NCBI RefSeq assembly: GCF_024372745.1
Contig: NZ_VOTZ01000003.1
Location: 82,354 to 146,353 of the forward strand
Direction: 5' to 3'
DNA length: 64,000 nucleotides
Origin: Methanocalculus taiwanensis
Lineage (GTDB): Archaea > Halobacteriota > Methanomicrobia > Methanomicrobiales > Methanocorpusculaceae
Translations under genes and position numbers: made by a program
Notes under the pieces: generated by a model
Told to the model about the DNA's origin: nothing
The model's input: the letters and a program-made list of their open reading frames with translations, nothing else
Databases searched by the model: none
Shown here: in pieces, positions 51,860 to 62,124 of the stretch
Numbering within the stretch: the first letter of the stretch is position 1
Layout: every line of letters begins with the position of its first letter

Positions 51860-53345
51860 CTTTTTCCCTCAACAATCTATTCATCCCGGAGATCATCGCC
51901 TCTACCGACGCCATGATAATATCGGTTCTGGCCCCACGGGAGGTAATTAACTCTCCGTCCTTCATTAATTTAACAGTGACGTCGACGAGTGCGTCTGTCC
52001 CGCCATAGATGGCATCGACGTGGTACTCTTCAAGCGTGATATCTCCGACATCCTGTACCGCCTTCCGGAGAGCCATGATGACTGCATCAACCGGTCCTGC
52101 GCCGGTAGATGCCTGCGTGATATCTTCACCGTTGACAGTCAGGGTAACAGATGCTGTTGGCATAACACTGTTTCCTGAGACCGTCGTAAATTGTTTCATC
52201 CTGATCACTGGTGTGCAGGAGATGTCAAGCACCGCCTCTGCAATAGCATGGAGATCCGAGTCTGTGACCCTTTTTCCTTCATCGCCAAGCTGTTTGACCC
52301 TGGAGACGATCTCCTGGAGCTGCCGGGTTTCTGTCTTATATCCCATCTCAGAGAGTGCCGCTTCAACAGAGGCGCTCCCCGAGTGTTTTCCAAGGAGAAT
52401 CCTCCGGCGCCGTCCGACCATTTCCGGCATGATCGGCTCATAGGTTGCAGCATCACGGAGGATGCCATGGGCATGGATTCCGCTCTCGTGGGTAAATGCC
52501 ATCTCACCGACGATTGCCTTGTTTGTCGGAAGCGGCACACGGGTGAGTCTGGATACAAGTGTGGAGAGGTGGTAGAGCTCATCTGTCCTGATGCCGGTCT
52601 TCACCCCATAGAGTACCTCAAGCGACATGACAAGCTCTTCAAGCGGTGTGTTGCCTGCCCGCTCCCCAAGTCCGTTTACTGTGGCATGAGCACATGATGC
52701 ACCTGATTTCATTGCCGAGAGTGTCGTCGCAAGGCCAAGCCCCAGATCATTATGGCAGTGGATGGAGAGCGGAGCCAGTGCCGCAAGCGGCGGGATAATC
52801 TCGCTTGCCCGCTCGGGAGTCATTACGCCGACTGTATCACAGAAGCAGATCCGATCCGCACCCCGCTCCACTCCTCCGGCATAGAGATCATAGAGGTATG
52901 CCTGATCTGCTCTCGATGCATCTTCGCCCGAGAGCTCGACGATTAAACCCCGTTCTTTTGCATATTCAACAGAATCCCATGCCATCTGTGTGACATATTC
53001 CCGATCCTTCCGGAGCTTCTTCTCGATATGAAGGTCAGATACCGGGATGACAAGATGTACGGATTCTGCACCATAATCTGCTGCATAGTCGATATCAAGC
53101 TGGACACCCCGGACAAACGTGCAGATCTCAGCCGCAAGTCCTGCGTCGGATATCAGCCGGAGAGACTCGCGTTCTCCATCAGATGCAACAGCTGATCCAA
53201 CCTCGATGACAGAAACACCAATGTCTGAGAGAAGTGTTGCGATGTTTAACTTATCATCGGGTTTTAGCGATACACCGGGGGTCTGTTCCCCGTCACGCAG
53301 AGTTGTGTCTAAAAAGCGTGGGCTTTTAACAAATAAAGCAATCAC
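51831..53345 (-). CDS. leuA: 2-isopropylmalate synthase family enzyme (LeuA/CimA type)
   Basis: A 504-residue acetyl-CoA-dependent acyltransferase. It has the barrel signature LDTTLRDGEQTPGVS (residues about 11-25), the metal and catalytic histidines in HCHNDLGLGLATTL and THESGIHAHGI, and a C-terminal LeuA regulatory domain (VTLTVNGEDITQASTGAGPV). Methanogens have LeuA, CimA and AksA paralogues. Co-transcription with ilvBN and the presence of the regulatory domain favour LeuA or citramalate synthase over AksA. The start is GTG 53345. First gene of the operon. Confidence 0.85.
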   Translation of the reverse strand: MIALFVKSPRFLDTTLRDGEQTPGVSLKPDDKLNIATLLSDIGVSVIEVGSAVASDGERESLRLISDAGLAAEICTFVRGVQLDIDYAADYGAESVHLVIPVSDLHIEKKLRKDREYVTQMAWDSVEYAKERGLIVELSGEDASRADQAYLYDLYAGGVERGADRICFCDTVGVMTPERASEIIPPLAALAPLSIHCHNDLGLGLATTLSAMKSGASCAHATVNGLGERAGNTPLEELVMSLEVLYGVKTGIRTDELYHLSTLVSRLTRVPLPTNKAIVGEMAFTHESGIHAHGILRDAATYEPIMPEMVGRRRRILLGKHSGSASVEAALSEMGYKTETRQLQEIVSRVKQLGDEGKRVTDSDLHAIAEAVLDISCTPVIRMKQFTTVSGNSVMPTASVTLTVNGEDITQASTGAGPVDAVIMALRKAVQDVGDITLEEYHVDAIYGGTDALVDVTVKLMKDGELITSRGARTDIIMASVEAMISGMNRLLREKDENRGKNTH

Positions 53346-53359
53346 TCATAGTGGAAAGC

Positions 53360-53395
53360 ACCATTTTAAGAATGGTACTTTGGAATATTTAATAG
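53360..53395 (-). promoter_or_regulatory. leuA-ilvBN promoter with palindromic operator
   Basis: A TATA-like CCTATTAAATATTCC (minus strand, about 53382-53396) lies some 40 bp before the GTG. Between them ACCATT (53360-53365) and AATGGT (53371-53376) form a dyad with a 5-bp centre, at about the expected transcription start. It is a likely site for a repressor sensing branched-chain amino acids. Confidence 0.5.
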
Positions 53396-53480
53396 GTTGG
53401 CTCTTTTCAACCATTCATCCTCCGGAGAATCTCAACTCCCAGCTGATCTCAAAAAAGAAAATAAGAGTATTCCTTCAGCT

Positions 53481-54113
53481 TCAGGCAGCGCTGTCGTAGA
53501 CAAGCGACATGTAGCGTGCAGAGAAGATGATAAATGCCGGCATCAGGATGAAGAGGAGGAGCTGGCCGAGAATCGGGATGAGCATCAGGATGAACTGAAC
53601 AACACCGATGACGATTCCCAGAATGATGATCGCTATGATGTAGTTGATCCAGCCGATCTTTCCGATATGCCCAAAGACAGCGCTGAAGTTGAATGCCTCG
53701 CCAAATGAGTCCATCCGTGAAAACCGGATGTAGGCGATTGGAACGATTAAAGCGATAATGATCGTCAGTACAACAAGGACAAGCATGCCGATACCCATCG
53801 TGCCGAGGGCGGCCATATCCCCACCTGCCATGCTGGTGAGTACTGAACCCCCAACCACGAGGAATGCTACAATGAAGACCGGGATGAAATACACAATCCC
53901 CACAATCAGCAGCTTGATACCGTCGATGAAGAGGCTGCCCCAGTTTTCAAGTTCGGGAGCAGGCGTTGTTCCCTTGTATATTCTCATTGCATAGCCATAG
54001 ATAAGAGGGAAGATGATCGAGCAGATGATGAGGAGAATCCACTTCATCCATTTGCCGATCAGGCATTCCTTTGTATACTCAAAAGAGTCCCCGAGTAGTT
54101 TACCATATTCCAT
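53481..54113 (-). CDS. DUF4013 membrane protein
   Basis: A 210-residue membrane protein of the DUF4013 family: the opening MEYGKLLGDSFEYTKE is typical, with WMKWILLIICSIIFPLIYGY as the first helix, MRIYKGTTPAPEL in the first loop and four further helices. Function unknown. The ATG is preceded by GAGGTGGTGA and an ATATTTATATAC TATA box at about 54146-54160. Appears monocistronic. Confidence 0.8.
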   Translation of the reverse strand: MEYGKLLGDSFEYTKECLIGKWMKWILLIICSIIFPLIYGYAMRIYKGTTPAPELENWGSLFIDGIKLLIVGIVYFIPVFIVAFLVVGGSVLTSMAGGDMAALGTMGIGMLVLVVLTIIIALIVPIAYIRFSRMDSFGEAFNFSAVFGHIGKIGWINYIIAIIILGIVIGVVQFILMLIPILGQLLLFILMPAFIIFSARYMSLVYDSAA

Positions 54114-54421
54114 AGTGTCACCACCTCTGTGGTAATCAGAATACTATCTTCTTTGTATATAAATATTACTCTTGGATCAGCGAAAATTGAGCTTTTTTAC
54201 GTGATTGAGATGTTATTCTTTGAGAAGAATGGGATATCAGAATAAAAAACGGTTGATTGCAATATTGAGGTTAGATTAACAGGATTTCATGATCATTGAG
54301 TATGGCCGGTATCGCACTGCCAACACCATCTGTATAAAAATAATGTGGGTTGTATTTATAAATTTGTTCTTTAATTGATTATAAAAAGGTATGTTCTGAA
54401 AGAGTCACACGCTATGCCGAT
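54114..54421. promoter_or_regulatory. 308-bp intergenic region, AT-rich
   Basis: It holds the promoter of the DUF4013 gene (TATA-like stretch near 54150) and, at its far end, the 3' flank of purH. T-rich stretches on the minus strand near 54370-54395 could end the purH transcript. I see no gene or repeat. Confidence 0.5.
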
Positions 54422-55906
54422 CTAATGCCTGAAGTACCGGACTCCCGTAAAAATCATCGCCATGTTCCGCTTGTTGGCCGCCTCGATCACTTCCGCATCC
54501 CGGATTGATCCACCTGGCTGGATGAGTGCTGTCGCGCCGGCATCTGCTGCCACTTCAAGCGTGTCAGGGAAGGGGAGGAATGCATCGGAGGCGATGACCG
54601 ATCCCTTCAGGGATTTATTCGACTTCTCGATCGCAATCTTTGCCGCATCAACCCTGCTCATCTGGCCGGCTCCTATCCCGAGGGTCTCCTCGTTGTTTGC
54701 AAAGATGATCGTGTTGCTCTTTGTATGCTTACAGACCCGCCATGCAAGCCTCATCGCCTCCAGTTCTGCTGAAGTCGGCTCACGCTCGGAAACAACCTCC
54801 CAGTGTTCAAGATATGGGGGGGTCCGCATACAGAGGATGCCGCCGTCGATAGAGCGGAGTTCATCCGCGAGCGAGGGTTCGGGCATGATAAGCACACGCA
54901 TATTTTCTTTTGCCTTCATCATCTCCAGAGCCTCTGCTGAGAACGAGGGCGCGATGATCACCTCCACAAAGGTACTGCAAATAGCCTCTGCCACATCTGA
55001 TCCCACTTCACGATTCAATGCAACAACTGAGCCGTATGCTGAAACAGGGTCGACATCACGTGCACGAATATAGGCGTCAATTGGCTGTTTCCCTGTTGCC
55101 ACTCCGCAGGGGTTATTATGCTTGACGATAACGCAGGCGGGATCATCAAACTCCCTGAGAAGACCAACTGCTGAGTTGAGATCGAGGTAATTATTATAGG
55201 ACATCTGCTTACCCTGGAGGGGCTCGACACCGGCGATCCCGACAGTGCCATAGACGGCTGCCTGCTGGTGGGGATTCTCCCCATAGCGGAGCTTTCTTCC
55301 AGACTCAAACTGCACCGTCAGCACTGAGGGGAATGTGGAGTCTAAGCTGTTTAGATGGTTGCTGATTGCAGCATCATAGGCTGCAGTCCGTGCAAAAGCC
55401 TTCTTTGCGAGGGAGAGGCGAACGGAATCCGGCACTCCGCCTTTTTGAAGTGCATCTGTTATCGCGGGATAGTCTGTTGGATCGCAGATCACAGCAACAT
55501 CCTTATAATTCTTGGCAGCGGCCCGGATCATCGCCGGCCCACCAATATCAATAAACTCGACAAGTTCCTCAATTGGAAGGTTCTGTGCTGACATTGCCTC
55601 GAATGGATAGAGGTTCACAACCAGCAGATCGATTGCCGGGATCTTGTGCTGTTCCATGATCGCATCATCGATCCCACGCCTGCCGAGGAGTCCGCCATGG
55701 ATCTTCGGATGCAGCGTCTTAACCCGCCCGTCCATCATTTCTGGAGAACCGGTATATGCGGAGACCTCGGTGAAAGGAACACCTGCTTCAGCAAGCGCCC
55801 TCCCTGTACCTCCTGAACTCAGGATATCTATCCCCAATTGGTGAAGCGAACGTGCTAATGCCACTATTCCTGTCTTATCCCAGACAGAGAGGAGAGCCGT
55901 TGACAT
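54422..55906 (-). CDS. purH: Bifunctional AICAR formyltransferase/IMP cyclohydrolase
   Basis: A 494-residue two-domain enzyme for the last two steps of IMP synthesis. The N-terminal MGS-like cyclohydrolase domain (MSTALLSVWDKTGIVALARS; SSGGTGR; DGRVKTLHPKIHGG) is followed by the formyltransferase domain with KHNNPCGVA and the C-terminal PGGSIRDAEVIEAAN. The length is slightly below the bacterial norm of about 520. Many archaea use PurP and PurO instead, so full PurH is informative about lineage. It is divergent from the grpE operon. Confidence 0.95.
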   Translation of the reverse strand: MSTALLSVWDKTGIVALARSLHQLGIDILSSGGTGRALAEAGVPFTEVSAYTGSPEMMDGRVKTLHPKIHGGLLGRRGIDDAIMEQHKIPAIDLLVVNLYPFEAMSAQNLPIEELVEFIDIGGPAMIRAAAKNYKDVAVICDPTDYPAITDALQKGGVPDSVRLSLAKKAFARTAAYDAAISNHLNSLDSTFPSVLTVQFESGRKLRYGENPHQQAAVYGTVGIAGVEPLQGKQMSYNNYLDLNSAVGLLREFDDPACVIVKHNNPCGVATGKQPIDAYIRARDVDPVSAYGSVVALNREVGSDVAEAICSTFVEVIIAPSFSAEALEMMKAKENMRVLIMPEPSLADELRSIDGGILCMRTPPYLEHWEVVSEREPTSAELEAMRLAWRVCKHTKSNTIIFANNEETLGIGAGQMSRVDAAKIAIEKSNKSLKGSVIASDAFLPFPDTLEVAADAGATALIQPGGSIRDAEVIEAANKRNMAMIFTGVRYFRH

Positions 55907-56236
55907 ATATGAACTATTGATCGTTTTGAATATTAGAAACCACCCCTTCCACCCATTGGCAATTGCCAGATGGAAGATGGCTTTGGTTCACGATCTCTTA
56001 TCTCCCGGAAATGAAAAAATCAGTCTGCGCCCTGTTTTGGGGTGATATCTCTGCTGGAATGAATGGGTAGATGTAAATTTGGCTCTTTTTTAGAATTGGT
56101 GAATATTTGTGTATATTCGTCTTGTCTATGTCAAGAATCCAATCGTGCGCATGAAAGAGCATTTACTTCAGGTAAGGGATAAGTTTATATAGAACTGCAT
56201 TGCAATAGATACTGTAACACTTTGATGTGATCTTCT
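55907..56236. promoter_or_regulatory. Divergent purH / grpE-dnaK-dnaJ promoter region
   Basis: 330 bp without a gene. A TATA-like AAGTTTATATAGAA (about 56179-56192) lies some 45-55 bp before the grpE ATG. On the other strand an AT-rich TAATATTCAAAA element lies about 25-35 bp before the purH ATG. No heat-shock inverted repeat of the bacterial CIRCE type is seen. Confidence 0.6.
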
Positions 56237-56758
56237 ATGGAGGCTGATGAGACTGAGAGACAGGAAGAGGATATGAATACAGAGAGTGCCGCGAGCGACG
56301 CAGGGGCAGGAGATGAACTCCGGGTTGCCCAGGCAAGATGCGAGGAACTCAATGACAAATATCTCCGCCTTGCTGCTGACTTTGAGAATTACAAAAAGAG
56401 GACCGCCCGTGAAACCGAGCAGATCATACGATTTGCAAACGAGCGTCTGGCGCTTGAGTTCCTTGAGATCCTTGACAACCTCGAACGGGCTCTCAAAGCA
56501 GAGGACGCCGATCTCAAAGAAGGGCTTTCACAAATTCATAAATTATTCCTCTCGATCCTGGAGAGAAACGGCATCACCCCGATTAAGTGTACAAACGCCC
56601 GCTTTAATCCAAATGAGCATGAGGCTATTGCACATATCCCCTCTGACTATGAGGAGGGGTACATCATTGATGAGGTATGCCGGGGGTATTGCATGCATGA
56701 TAAAGTGATACGGTGCGCGAAAGTGGCTGTATCAAAAGGCAAACAAAATAACGAGTGA
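56237..56758 (+). CDS. grpE: Nucleotide exchange factor GrpE
   Basis: A 173-residue co-chaperone that releases ADP from DnaK. An acidic N-terminus precedes a long coiled coil ([20 protein letters not shown]), and the beta-wing domain ends [15 protein letters not shown], then [19 protein letters not shown]. It heads the chaperone operon; dnaK begins five bases after its stop. The bacterial-type Hsp70 set was acquired laterally by several archaeal lineages. Confidence 0.95.
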   Translation: MEADETERQEEDMNTESAASDAGAGDELRVAQARCEELNDKYLRLAADFENYKKRTARETEQIIRFANERLALEFLEILDNLERALKAEDADLKEGLSQIHKLFLSILERNGITPIKCTNARFNPNEHEAIAHIPSDYEEGYIIDEVCRGYCMHDKVIRCAKVAVSKGKQNNE

Positions 56759-56763
56759 TTAAA

Positions 56764-58593
56764 ATGGCAGAAAAGATTCTTGGTATTGATCTTGGAACGA
56801 CATACTCCTGTATGGCGATTATGGAAGGCGGCACCCCGAAGGTGATCCCAAACTCCGAGGGTGCCCGGACAACCCCTTCGGTTGTGGCGTTTGCAAAAGA
56901 TGGCGAGCGGCTTGTCGGTAGTGTTGCAAAAAGGCAGGCAGTTACAAATCCGACACGAACCATCGCATCGATCAAGAGGAAGATGGGAACTGAAGAGACG
57001 GTATCAATTGGCGATAAGAAATACACTCCACAGGAGATTTCGGCGATGGTTCTTCAGAAACTTAAAGTCGATGCCGAGTCCTATCTGGGAGAGAAGATTA
57101 CAAAAGCGGTTATCACCGTCCCTGCGTACTTTAATGACGCTCAGCGGCAGGCAACCAAGGATGCTGGCAAAATCGCCGGCCTCGAAGTGCTCAGGATCAT
57201 CAATGAGCCCACAGCAAGCTCTCTTGCATATGGTCTTGATAAAGAGGGTGAATCGACGGTACTGGTCTATGATCTTGGCGGCGGTACATTCGATGTCTCT
57301 ATCCTGACTCTTGGAGACGGTGTCTTTGAGGTTCTCTCAACAAACGGCATCAATAAGCTTGGTGGAGATGACTTTGATGACAGGATCATCGATTTTCTCA
57401 TCGATGATTTCAAGAAGAAGGAGGGTGTTGACCTCAGAAAAGATCCCGTGGCACTCCAGCGTCTCAAGGATGCGGCAGAGCGGGCCAAGATCGATCTATC
57501 GACGCTTCAGAAGACGAATATCAATCTCCCCTACATCACCACATCGGATTCCGGGCCGAAATTCCTTGATACCGATCTGACACGTGCAAAATTCGAGCAG
57601 CTGATCGGTGATCTCGTCGATAAGACGATCGATCCAGTGAAGAATGCATTAAAAGATGCCGGACTTGAGTCAAAAGATATCACCCACGTCCTCCTCGTAG
57701 GCGGATCCACCCGTGTCCCGCTCGTTGTTGAGACAGTGAAGCGGATCACCGGTAAAGAGCCGGACAAGGGGATCAACCCCGACGAGTGTGTTGCGCTCGG
57801 AGCAGCCATCCAGGGAGCTGTCCTCTCCGGAGAGGCAAAGGATGTAGTCCTCCTTGATGTGACGCCGCTCACACTCGGTATCGAGACTCTCGGCAATATT
57901 GCCACCGCCCTGATCGAGAGGAATACGACAATCCCCACCCGTAAGAGCCAGATCTTTTCCACCGCAGCTGACGGGCAGACGAGTGTCGAGATCCATGTCG
58001 TCCAGGGAGAGCGCCAGTTCGCACGTGACAACTTCTCGCTTGGCAGGTTCCAGCTGACCGGAATACCTCCGGCTCCACGTGGCGTGCCGCAGATTGAGGT
58101 CACCTTTGATATCGATGCAAACGGTATCGTCCATGTATCGGCAAAGGATCTTGGTTCCGGCAATGAGCAGTCGATCACGATCACCGGAAAGAAAGATCTC
58201 GCTGATGCCGAGATTGAGAAGATGGTCAAAGATGCCCAGCTTCACGAAGAAGAGGACAAGAAGAAGCGTGAGGAGATCGAGATCCGGAACAATGCGGACA
58301 TGGCTGCATACAGTGCCGAGAAGCTGATCAAGGAGAGCGGCGAGCAGCTGGATGATGAGGATAAAAGCTCCATCGAAGAGGCGGTAACCGCACTGAAAAC
58401 AGCACTTGAAGGCGAAGATACCGTCATCATCAAAGAGAAGATGGATGCCCTGCAGGATGCTGTCTTCAAAGTCACCACAAAGCTCTACCAGAAGGCTGGT
58501 GAAGCGGCACAGGCAGCCGGTGAAGGAACTGAAGCTAAACAGCCTGATGACGATACCGTCGTCGATGCAGACTACGAAGTCAAGAAAGAGTGA
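56764..58593 (+). CDS. dnaK: Molecular chaperone DnaK (Hsp70)
   Basis: A 609-residue Hsp70 with phosphate-binding [43 protein letters not shown] and the substrate-binding [15 protein letters not shown]. The actin-like domain is of the short type, lacking the approximately 24-residue insertion of Gram-negative DnaK. A helical lid and a disordered acidic tail close the protein. I take ATG 56764 (MAEKILGI), not the upstream GTG overlapping grpE. ATP-driven folding with GrpE and DnaJ. Confidence 0.97.
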   Translation: MAEKILGIDLGTTYSCMAIMEGGTPKVIPNSEGARTTPSVVAFAKDGERLVGSVAKRQAVTNPTRTIASIKRKMGTEETVSIGDKKYTPQEISAMVLQKLKVDAESYLGEKITKAVITVPAYFNDAQRQATKDAGKIAGLEVLRIINEPTASSLAYGLDKEGESTVLVYDLGGGTFDVSILTLGDGVFEVLSTNGINKLGGDDFDDRIIDFLIDDFKKKEGVDLRKDPVALQRLKDAAERAKIDLSTLQKTNINLPYITTSDSGPKFLDTDLTRAKFEQLIGDLVDKTIDPVKNALKDAGLESKDITHVLLVGGSTRVPLVVETVKRITGKEPDKGINPDECVALGAAIQGAVLSGEAKDVVLLDVTPLTLGIETLGNIATALIERNTTIPTRKSQIFSTAADGQTSVEIHVVQGERQFARDNFSLGRFQLTGIPPAPRGVPQIEVTFDIDANGIVHVSAKDLGSGNEQSITITGKKDLADAEIEKMVKDAQLHEEEDKKKREEIEIRNNADMAAYSAEKLIKESGEQLDDEDKSSIEEAVTALKTALEGEDTVIIKEKMDALQDAVFKVTTKLYQKAGEAAQAAGEGTEAKQPDDDTVVDADYEVKKE

Positions 58594-58598
58594 GTTGG

Positions 58599-59732
58599 AT
58601 GGTTGCGGAAAGCTACTATGACACTCTTGGCGTTCCAAAGAACGCAACAGAGAAGGATATAAAAAGAGCCTACCGCAACCTTGCCCGGAAGTACCATCCG
58701 GATGTCTGCAAGGAGGAGGGTGCTGAGGAGCGTTTCAAAACCATCAATGAGGCATACAGTATCCTCTCCGATGCCGATAAGCGCCGCCAGTATGATCAGC
58801 TGGGGCACGAGGCATATACAAATGCCTCAAAAGGAAGCTATAGTGGCGCTGGAAGTGCAAACTATGGTTTCTCCTCTGATTTCTCAGGCTTTGGAGATAT
58901 ATTCGACTCATTCTTCGGAGGGCGTGGTGCAAGGGGCGGGCCCCAGCGTGGTGCTGATCTCCTGATGAGGGTCTCTGTCACTCTCCGCGATGCTGTCTTT
59001 GGCACAGACCGGGATGTCCGGGTGATGCACGCAGAGCCCTGTCCGGCATGTGATGGTACCGGCAGTGCCAATAAACGGCAGACAACCTGTTCCCGGTGCG
59101 GTGGCAGCGGGCAGATGCGCTCCGTTAGCCAGTCTCTCTTTGGCCAGTTTGTCAGGATGACAACCTGTACCGAATGTAACGGGAAAGGGAAGATACCTGA
59201 GCAGACCTGCAAATCCTGTAATGGAAGCGGGCATACCCAGGTACAGAGGACGATTACAATCCATATCCCGGCAGGTGTCGAGCCGGGGATGCGGCTCCGG
59301 ATGGAAGGGTATGGTGAGGCAGGGGATTATGGCGCCCCCACCGGCGATCTCTACATCGAGGTGATGGTGGAGCCCGATAAGCGGTTCGATCGGAAAGGCG
59401 ATAATCTTGAGACTGCCGTCGAGATCACGCCTGCACAGGCGGTGCTTGGGTCCGAGGTTGAAATCGAGACGATTGATGACCGGAAAGTCAATCTCAAAGT
59501 GCCTGCCGGTATTCAGTATGGCACCGCACTCAGGATTCCAGGCGAGGGTGTCAGGAGGCGTGGCAGGCCCGGGGATCTGCATGTCAGGGTGATCATCAAA
59601 ACACCAAAGAGTCCGGATGCAGAGGTAAAGGAGCTGTATCAGAAGATCCTTGAGCTTGAGATGAAGGATGAAGGCAAGGGCCAGTCTGCATCAGATAAGA
59701 AGGGCTTCTTCGATAAGATGATGGGCCGGTAA
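58599..59732 (+). CDS. dnaJ: Co-chaperone DnaJ (Hsp40)
   Basis: A 377-residue type I Hsp40: J-domain with HPD (KYHPDVCKEEG), a Gly/Phe-rich linker, four zinc-finger repeats (CPACDGTG, CSRCGGSG, CTECNGKG, CKSCNGSG) and the C-terminal substrate-binding domains. It stimulates DnaK ATPase. ATG 58599 lies five bases after the dnaK stop; a GTG at 58590 is in frame but overlaps dnaK. Confidence 0.96.
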   Translation: MVAESYYDTLGVPKNATEKDIKRAYRNLARKYHPDVCKEEGAEERFKTINEAYSILSDADKRRQYDQLGHEAYTNASKGSYSGAGSANYGFSSDFSGFGDIFDSFFGGRGARGGPQRGADLLMRVSVTLRDAVFGTDRDVRVMHAEPCPACDGTGSANKRQTTCSRCGGSGQMRSVSQSLFGQFVRMTTCTECNGKGKIPEQTCKSCNGSGHTQVQRTITIHIPAGVEPGMRLRMEGYGEAGDYGAPTGDLYIEVMVEPDKRFDRKGDNLETAVEITPAQAVLGSEVEIETIDDRKVNLKVPAGIQYGTALRIPGEGVRRRGRPGDLHVRVIIKTPKSPDAEVKELYQKILELEMKDEGKGQSASDKKGFFDKMMGR

Positions 59733-59734
59733 AT

Positions 59735-59765
59735 CCATGCCGGTTGTATATCTCTTTTTTCTTTG
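59735..59765 (+). terminator. T-rich end of chaperone operon
   Basis: A few bases after the dnaJ stop, GTATATCTCTTTTTTCTTTG forms a T-run typical of archaeal intrinsic termination. Confidence 0.45.
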
Positions 59766-59817
59766 TATGAGCTGTATCGCACAGGTATTTCACCTCAGAT
59801 AGCGAACTATTATAGCG

Positions 59818-60771
59818 ATGAAACTGCTCTTTGAGCTCTCCGGGGAACACCCTGATCTCCCGGCAGCGGAGATTGGGTGTGTCGGCAAGGTGCTTGCAAC
59901 CGCACCACAGGTTGCCATTGCGAGCTGTCCGGTTCCAAAAGATACTCTCCGGCTCTCCCAGACACATGTTGTGATGGAGTACCTCGGTGAGTGCCCGGCA
60001 GAGATGGGAGCATTTTCCTCCCTCCTCCATAATCTCAGTCTGGCACCAGAAGAGCCGTTCTCTTGCCGGGTTAAGCGGATTCATCCGGCAGATCTGCCTG
60101 CTTCGAAGATGGATATCGAGAGGATGATGGGGCGTTTAATCGAAGGCGAGGTTTCGTTGAAATCTCCTGCGGTTGAATATCGTGCCATCTTCTCGGATGG
60201 CACCTGCTATCTGGGACGTGTGCTTCACCATATCGATCGGGGCGCCTATGCATACCGTAACCCGATGCGGCGTTCCTTCTTCCACCCCGGCGTGATGATG
60301 CCCCTCATGGCACGGGCGATGGTAAATCTTACGCGGATTTCGCCAGGTGGGATCTTCTATGATCCATTCTGTGGAACCGGCGGGATTATGCTTGAAGCCG
60401 AATGTATCGGCGCAACCGTCGCGGGATCGGATATTGATCCATATATGATACAGGGTGCACGGGTAAATCTGCCGAATTCAGTCTGCTTTCGTGCAGATAC
60501 CTGCTATCTGCCAGTAGCAGATAAATCGGTAGATGCTGTGGCAACGGATCTGCCATACGGGCAATCCACATCGATAAAGGCTGCCAGCCTCGATAAGCTC
60601 TATACCCAATCATTATCTGAGATCCGGCGCATACTTAAGGATGAGAGCAGGGCGGTGATCGTTACTCACCAGGATATCTCCACAATAGCAGAGGAGTATT
60701 TTGAGATCATCCATTCATTCTCTCAGCGAGTGCATAAGAGCCTGACACGGCAGATAGTGGTGCTCGCGTAA
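59818..60771 (+). CDS. tRNA (guanine-N2)-dimethyltransferase Trm-G10 type
   Basis: A 317-residue THUMP-methyltransferase of the archaeal Trm-G10/Trm11 group, which methylates G10 of tRNA. The N-terminal THUMP-containing half is followed by the Rossmann core with DPFCGTGGIMLEAE (near 181) and the catalytic DLPYG (near 244). The start follows a short AT-rich leader. It belongs to the core archaeal translation set and is not part of an evident operon. Confidence 0.9.
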   Translation: MKLLFELSGEHPDLPAAEIGCVGKVLATAPQVAIASCPVPKDTLRLSQTHVVMEYLGECPAEMGAFSSLLHNLSLAPEEPFSCRVKRIHPADLPASKMDIERMMGRLIEGEVSLKSPAVEYRAIFSDGTCYLGRVLHHIDRGAYAYRNPMRRSFFHPGVMMPLMARAMVNLTRISPGGIFYDPFCGTGGIMLEAECIGATVAGSDIDPYMIQGARVNLPNSVCFRADTCYLPVADKSVDAVATDLPYGQSTSIKAASLDKLYTQSLSEIRRILKDESRAVIVTHQDISTIAEEYFEIIHSFSQRVHKSLTRQIVVLA

Positions 60772-60954
60772 TCGGTGAATACTACAGGAATATGGTAGCA
60801 GGCAGCAGAAGCAGGATTTGGTACAGCCATGTTCTTAACGGCTTATGCTCTGCCGGAATAATAGCAGGCCCCGGATGCAGGTTCGCTTCGGGAGAACAGA
60901 TATGGTTTCATATTTACAGGAGAATGATGAAAGCCACCAGCCGGGAGGGTTTGA

Positions 60955-62088
60955 GTGGTGTTAGACTGGCTAAGGGAGAACTGCTCCTCATTTGAGCCAA
61001 ACCGTGCCCTGGCTATCCGTGCACTTCGTCACCTGAAGAAAGGTGACAATCTCAAACTCTTCTCAGATGATATCATGGAGATGCGCACCGTTGAGGGCTA
61101 CTGGTATGAAGCGCTCATCTATGAGCTTCTCCTTGAAACGGCGGGCAGAACAAATGCTATTAAGAAGATAGTAAAGAAGGGTCCGGATGCCCCCCGCCGT
61201 CCGGTAAGGATTGCCCTTGGACAGAATGGCATGTATTATGCCGAAAAGGGCGATATCAGGGTGCGCGGTAATGGCCAGGATCTGGCGGAGGTGGATCTCC
61301 TCCTGATAGATAATCATAACCAGGTCTCATTTGCCGAGATCGTTACATCTCCTGCCGATCTGAAGGATCTTGAAGCCGAGATCCATTACAAAAAGAAGCT
61401 TTTTGGCTATCTCTTCAGGCAGGAGACGGTGGAGTTCTCTCTCTTCTCGGCTGTTGATATCTCAAATACCCAGGTGATTAAAAGGCTCTGCCGGGAAGAG
61501 GAGAATGCCTATGTCGGGACTTTCAGTTGTGAGGAGCTGAAGGCATCAATCCGCTCTCTCCGCCTTGCCTCTCTTTCACGGCAGGCCGTGAACAACCCAA
61601 AGCTCATCAGCGCCCTGTCGCTACGCACCCGCCCCTTTGATTACCGGCAGTTCCATGATCAGGCCCTCTCACGCCTGCTACATCATGCCGGGCAAAGCAG
61701 CCCCCAGGGGGTGGCTCTCGCTGATCCTGGTGTCTCCCCGCTCGTAAAGAAGGTGATCTTCGGAGCAATGAACCCGGCAGCGCAGAAGGAGCTTGTCAAT
61801 GAGCTTGGGATGCGGGTGAAGAGCACGATCCTGGATTACGGAACTCTTACCCGCGATTATTCAAAGGTGGTCTTTGCAGTTGATCTCCCCGATCTCTCGC
61901 CGGTGGTCTACATCAAGCCAAAGAAGAGACGGATGTACTATAAAATGGTCCCTGAAAAGACAGGGGGATTCAAGTATGAGCGCCAGACTCCGGGGCGGGT
62001 CGGGTTTTATCTCTGGCTTGAATCCGCAAAACCGGCGGTATCAACAGAAACGATGTACTCCCTCCTCGATCTCTGTAACCGGAGATAA
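60955..62088 (+). CDS. Unknown protein with PD-(D/E)XK-like segment
   Basis: A 377-residue protein. Around residues 118-160, EVDLLLIDNHNQVSFAEIVT is followed by LEAEIHYKKKLFGYLF, which has the spacing of a PD-(D/E)XK nuclease core (acidic strand, then E-x-x), but the usual lysine is replaced by valine or threonine. The N-terminus contains VEGYWYEALIYELLLE. The C-terminal 120 residues are mixed alpha/beta and basic. GTG 60955 is preceded by GGGAGGG. Possibly a methanogen-specific structure-binding or repair protein; function not known. Confidence 0.55.
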   Translation: MVLDWLRENCSSFEPNRALAIRALRHLKKGDNLKLFSDDIMEMRTVEGYWYEALIYELLLETAGRTNAIKKIVKKGPDAPRRPVRIALGQNGMYYAEKGDIRVRGNGQDLAEVDLLLIDNHNQVSFAEIVTSPADLKDLEAEIHYKKKLFGYLFRQETVEFSLFSAVDISNTQVIKRLCREEENAYVGTFSCEELKASIRSLRLASLSRQAVNNPKLISALSLRTRPFDYRQFHDQALSRLLHHAGQSSPQGVALADPGVSPLVKKVIFGAMNPAAQKELVNELGMRVKSTILDYGTLTRDYSKVVFAVDLPDLSPVVYIKPKKRRMYYKMVPEKTGGFKYERQTPGRVGFYLWLESAKPAVSTETMYSLLDLCNRR

Positions 62089-62124
62089 ATTCGACTCTCT
62101 TTTGGAGGTGTTTCCATGGCCTTT

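Noticed and set aside
60792..60995. 67-codon plus-strand ORF upstream of the nuclease-like gene
   Set aside because: It overlaps the next gene's start, shows no recognisable domain and has no ribosome-binding site; probably random.
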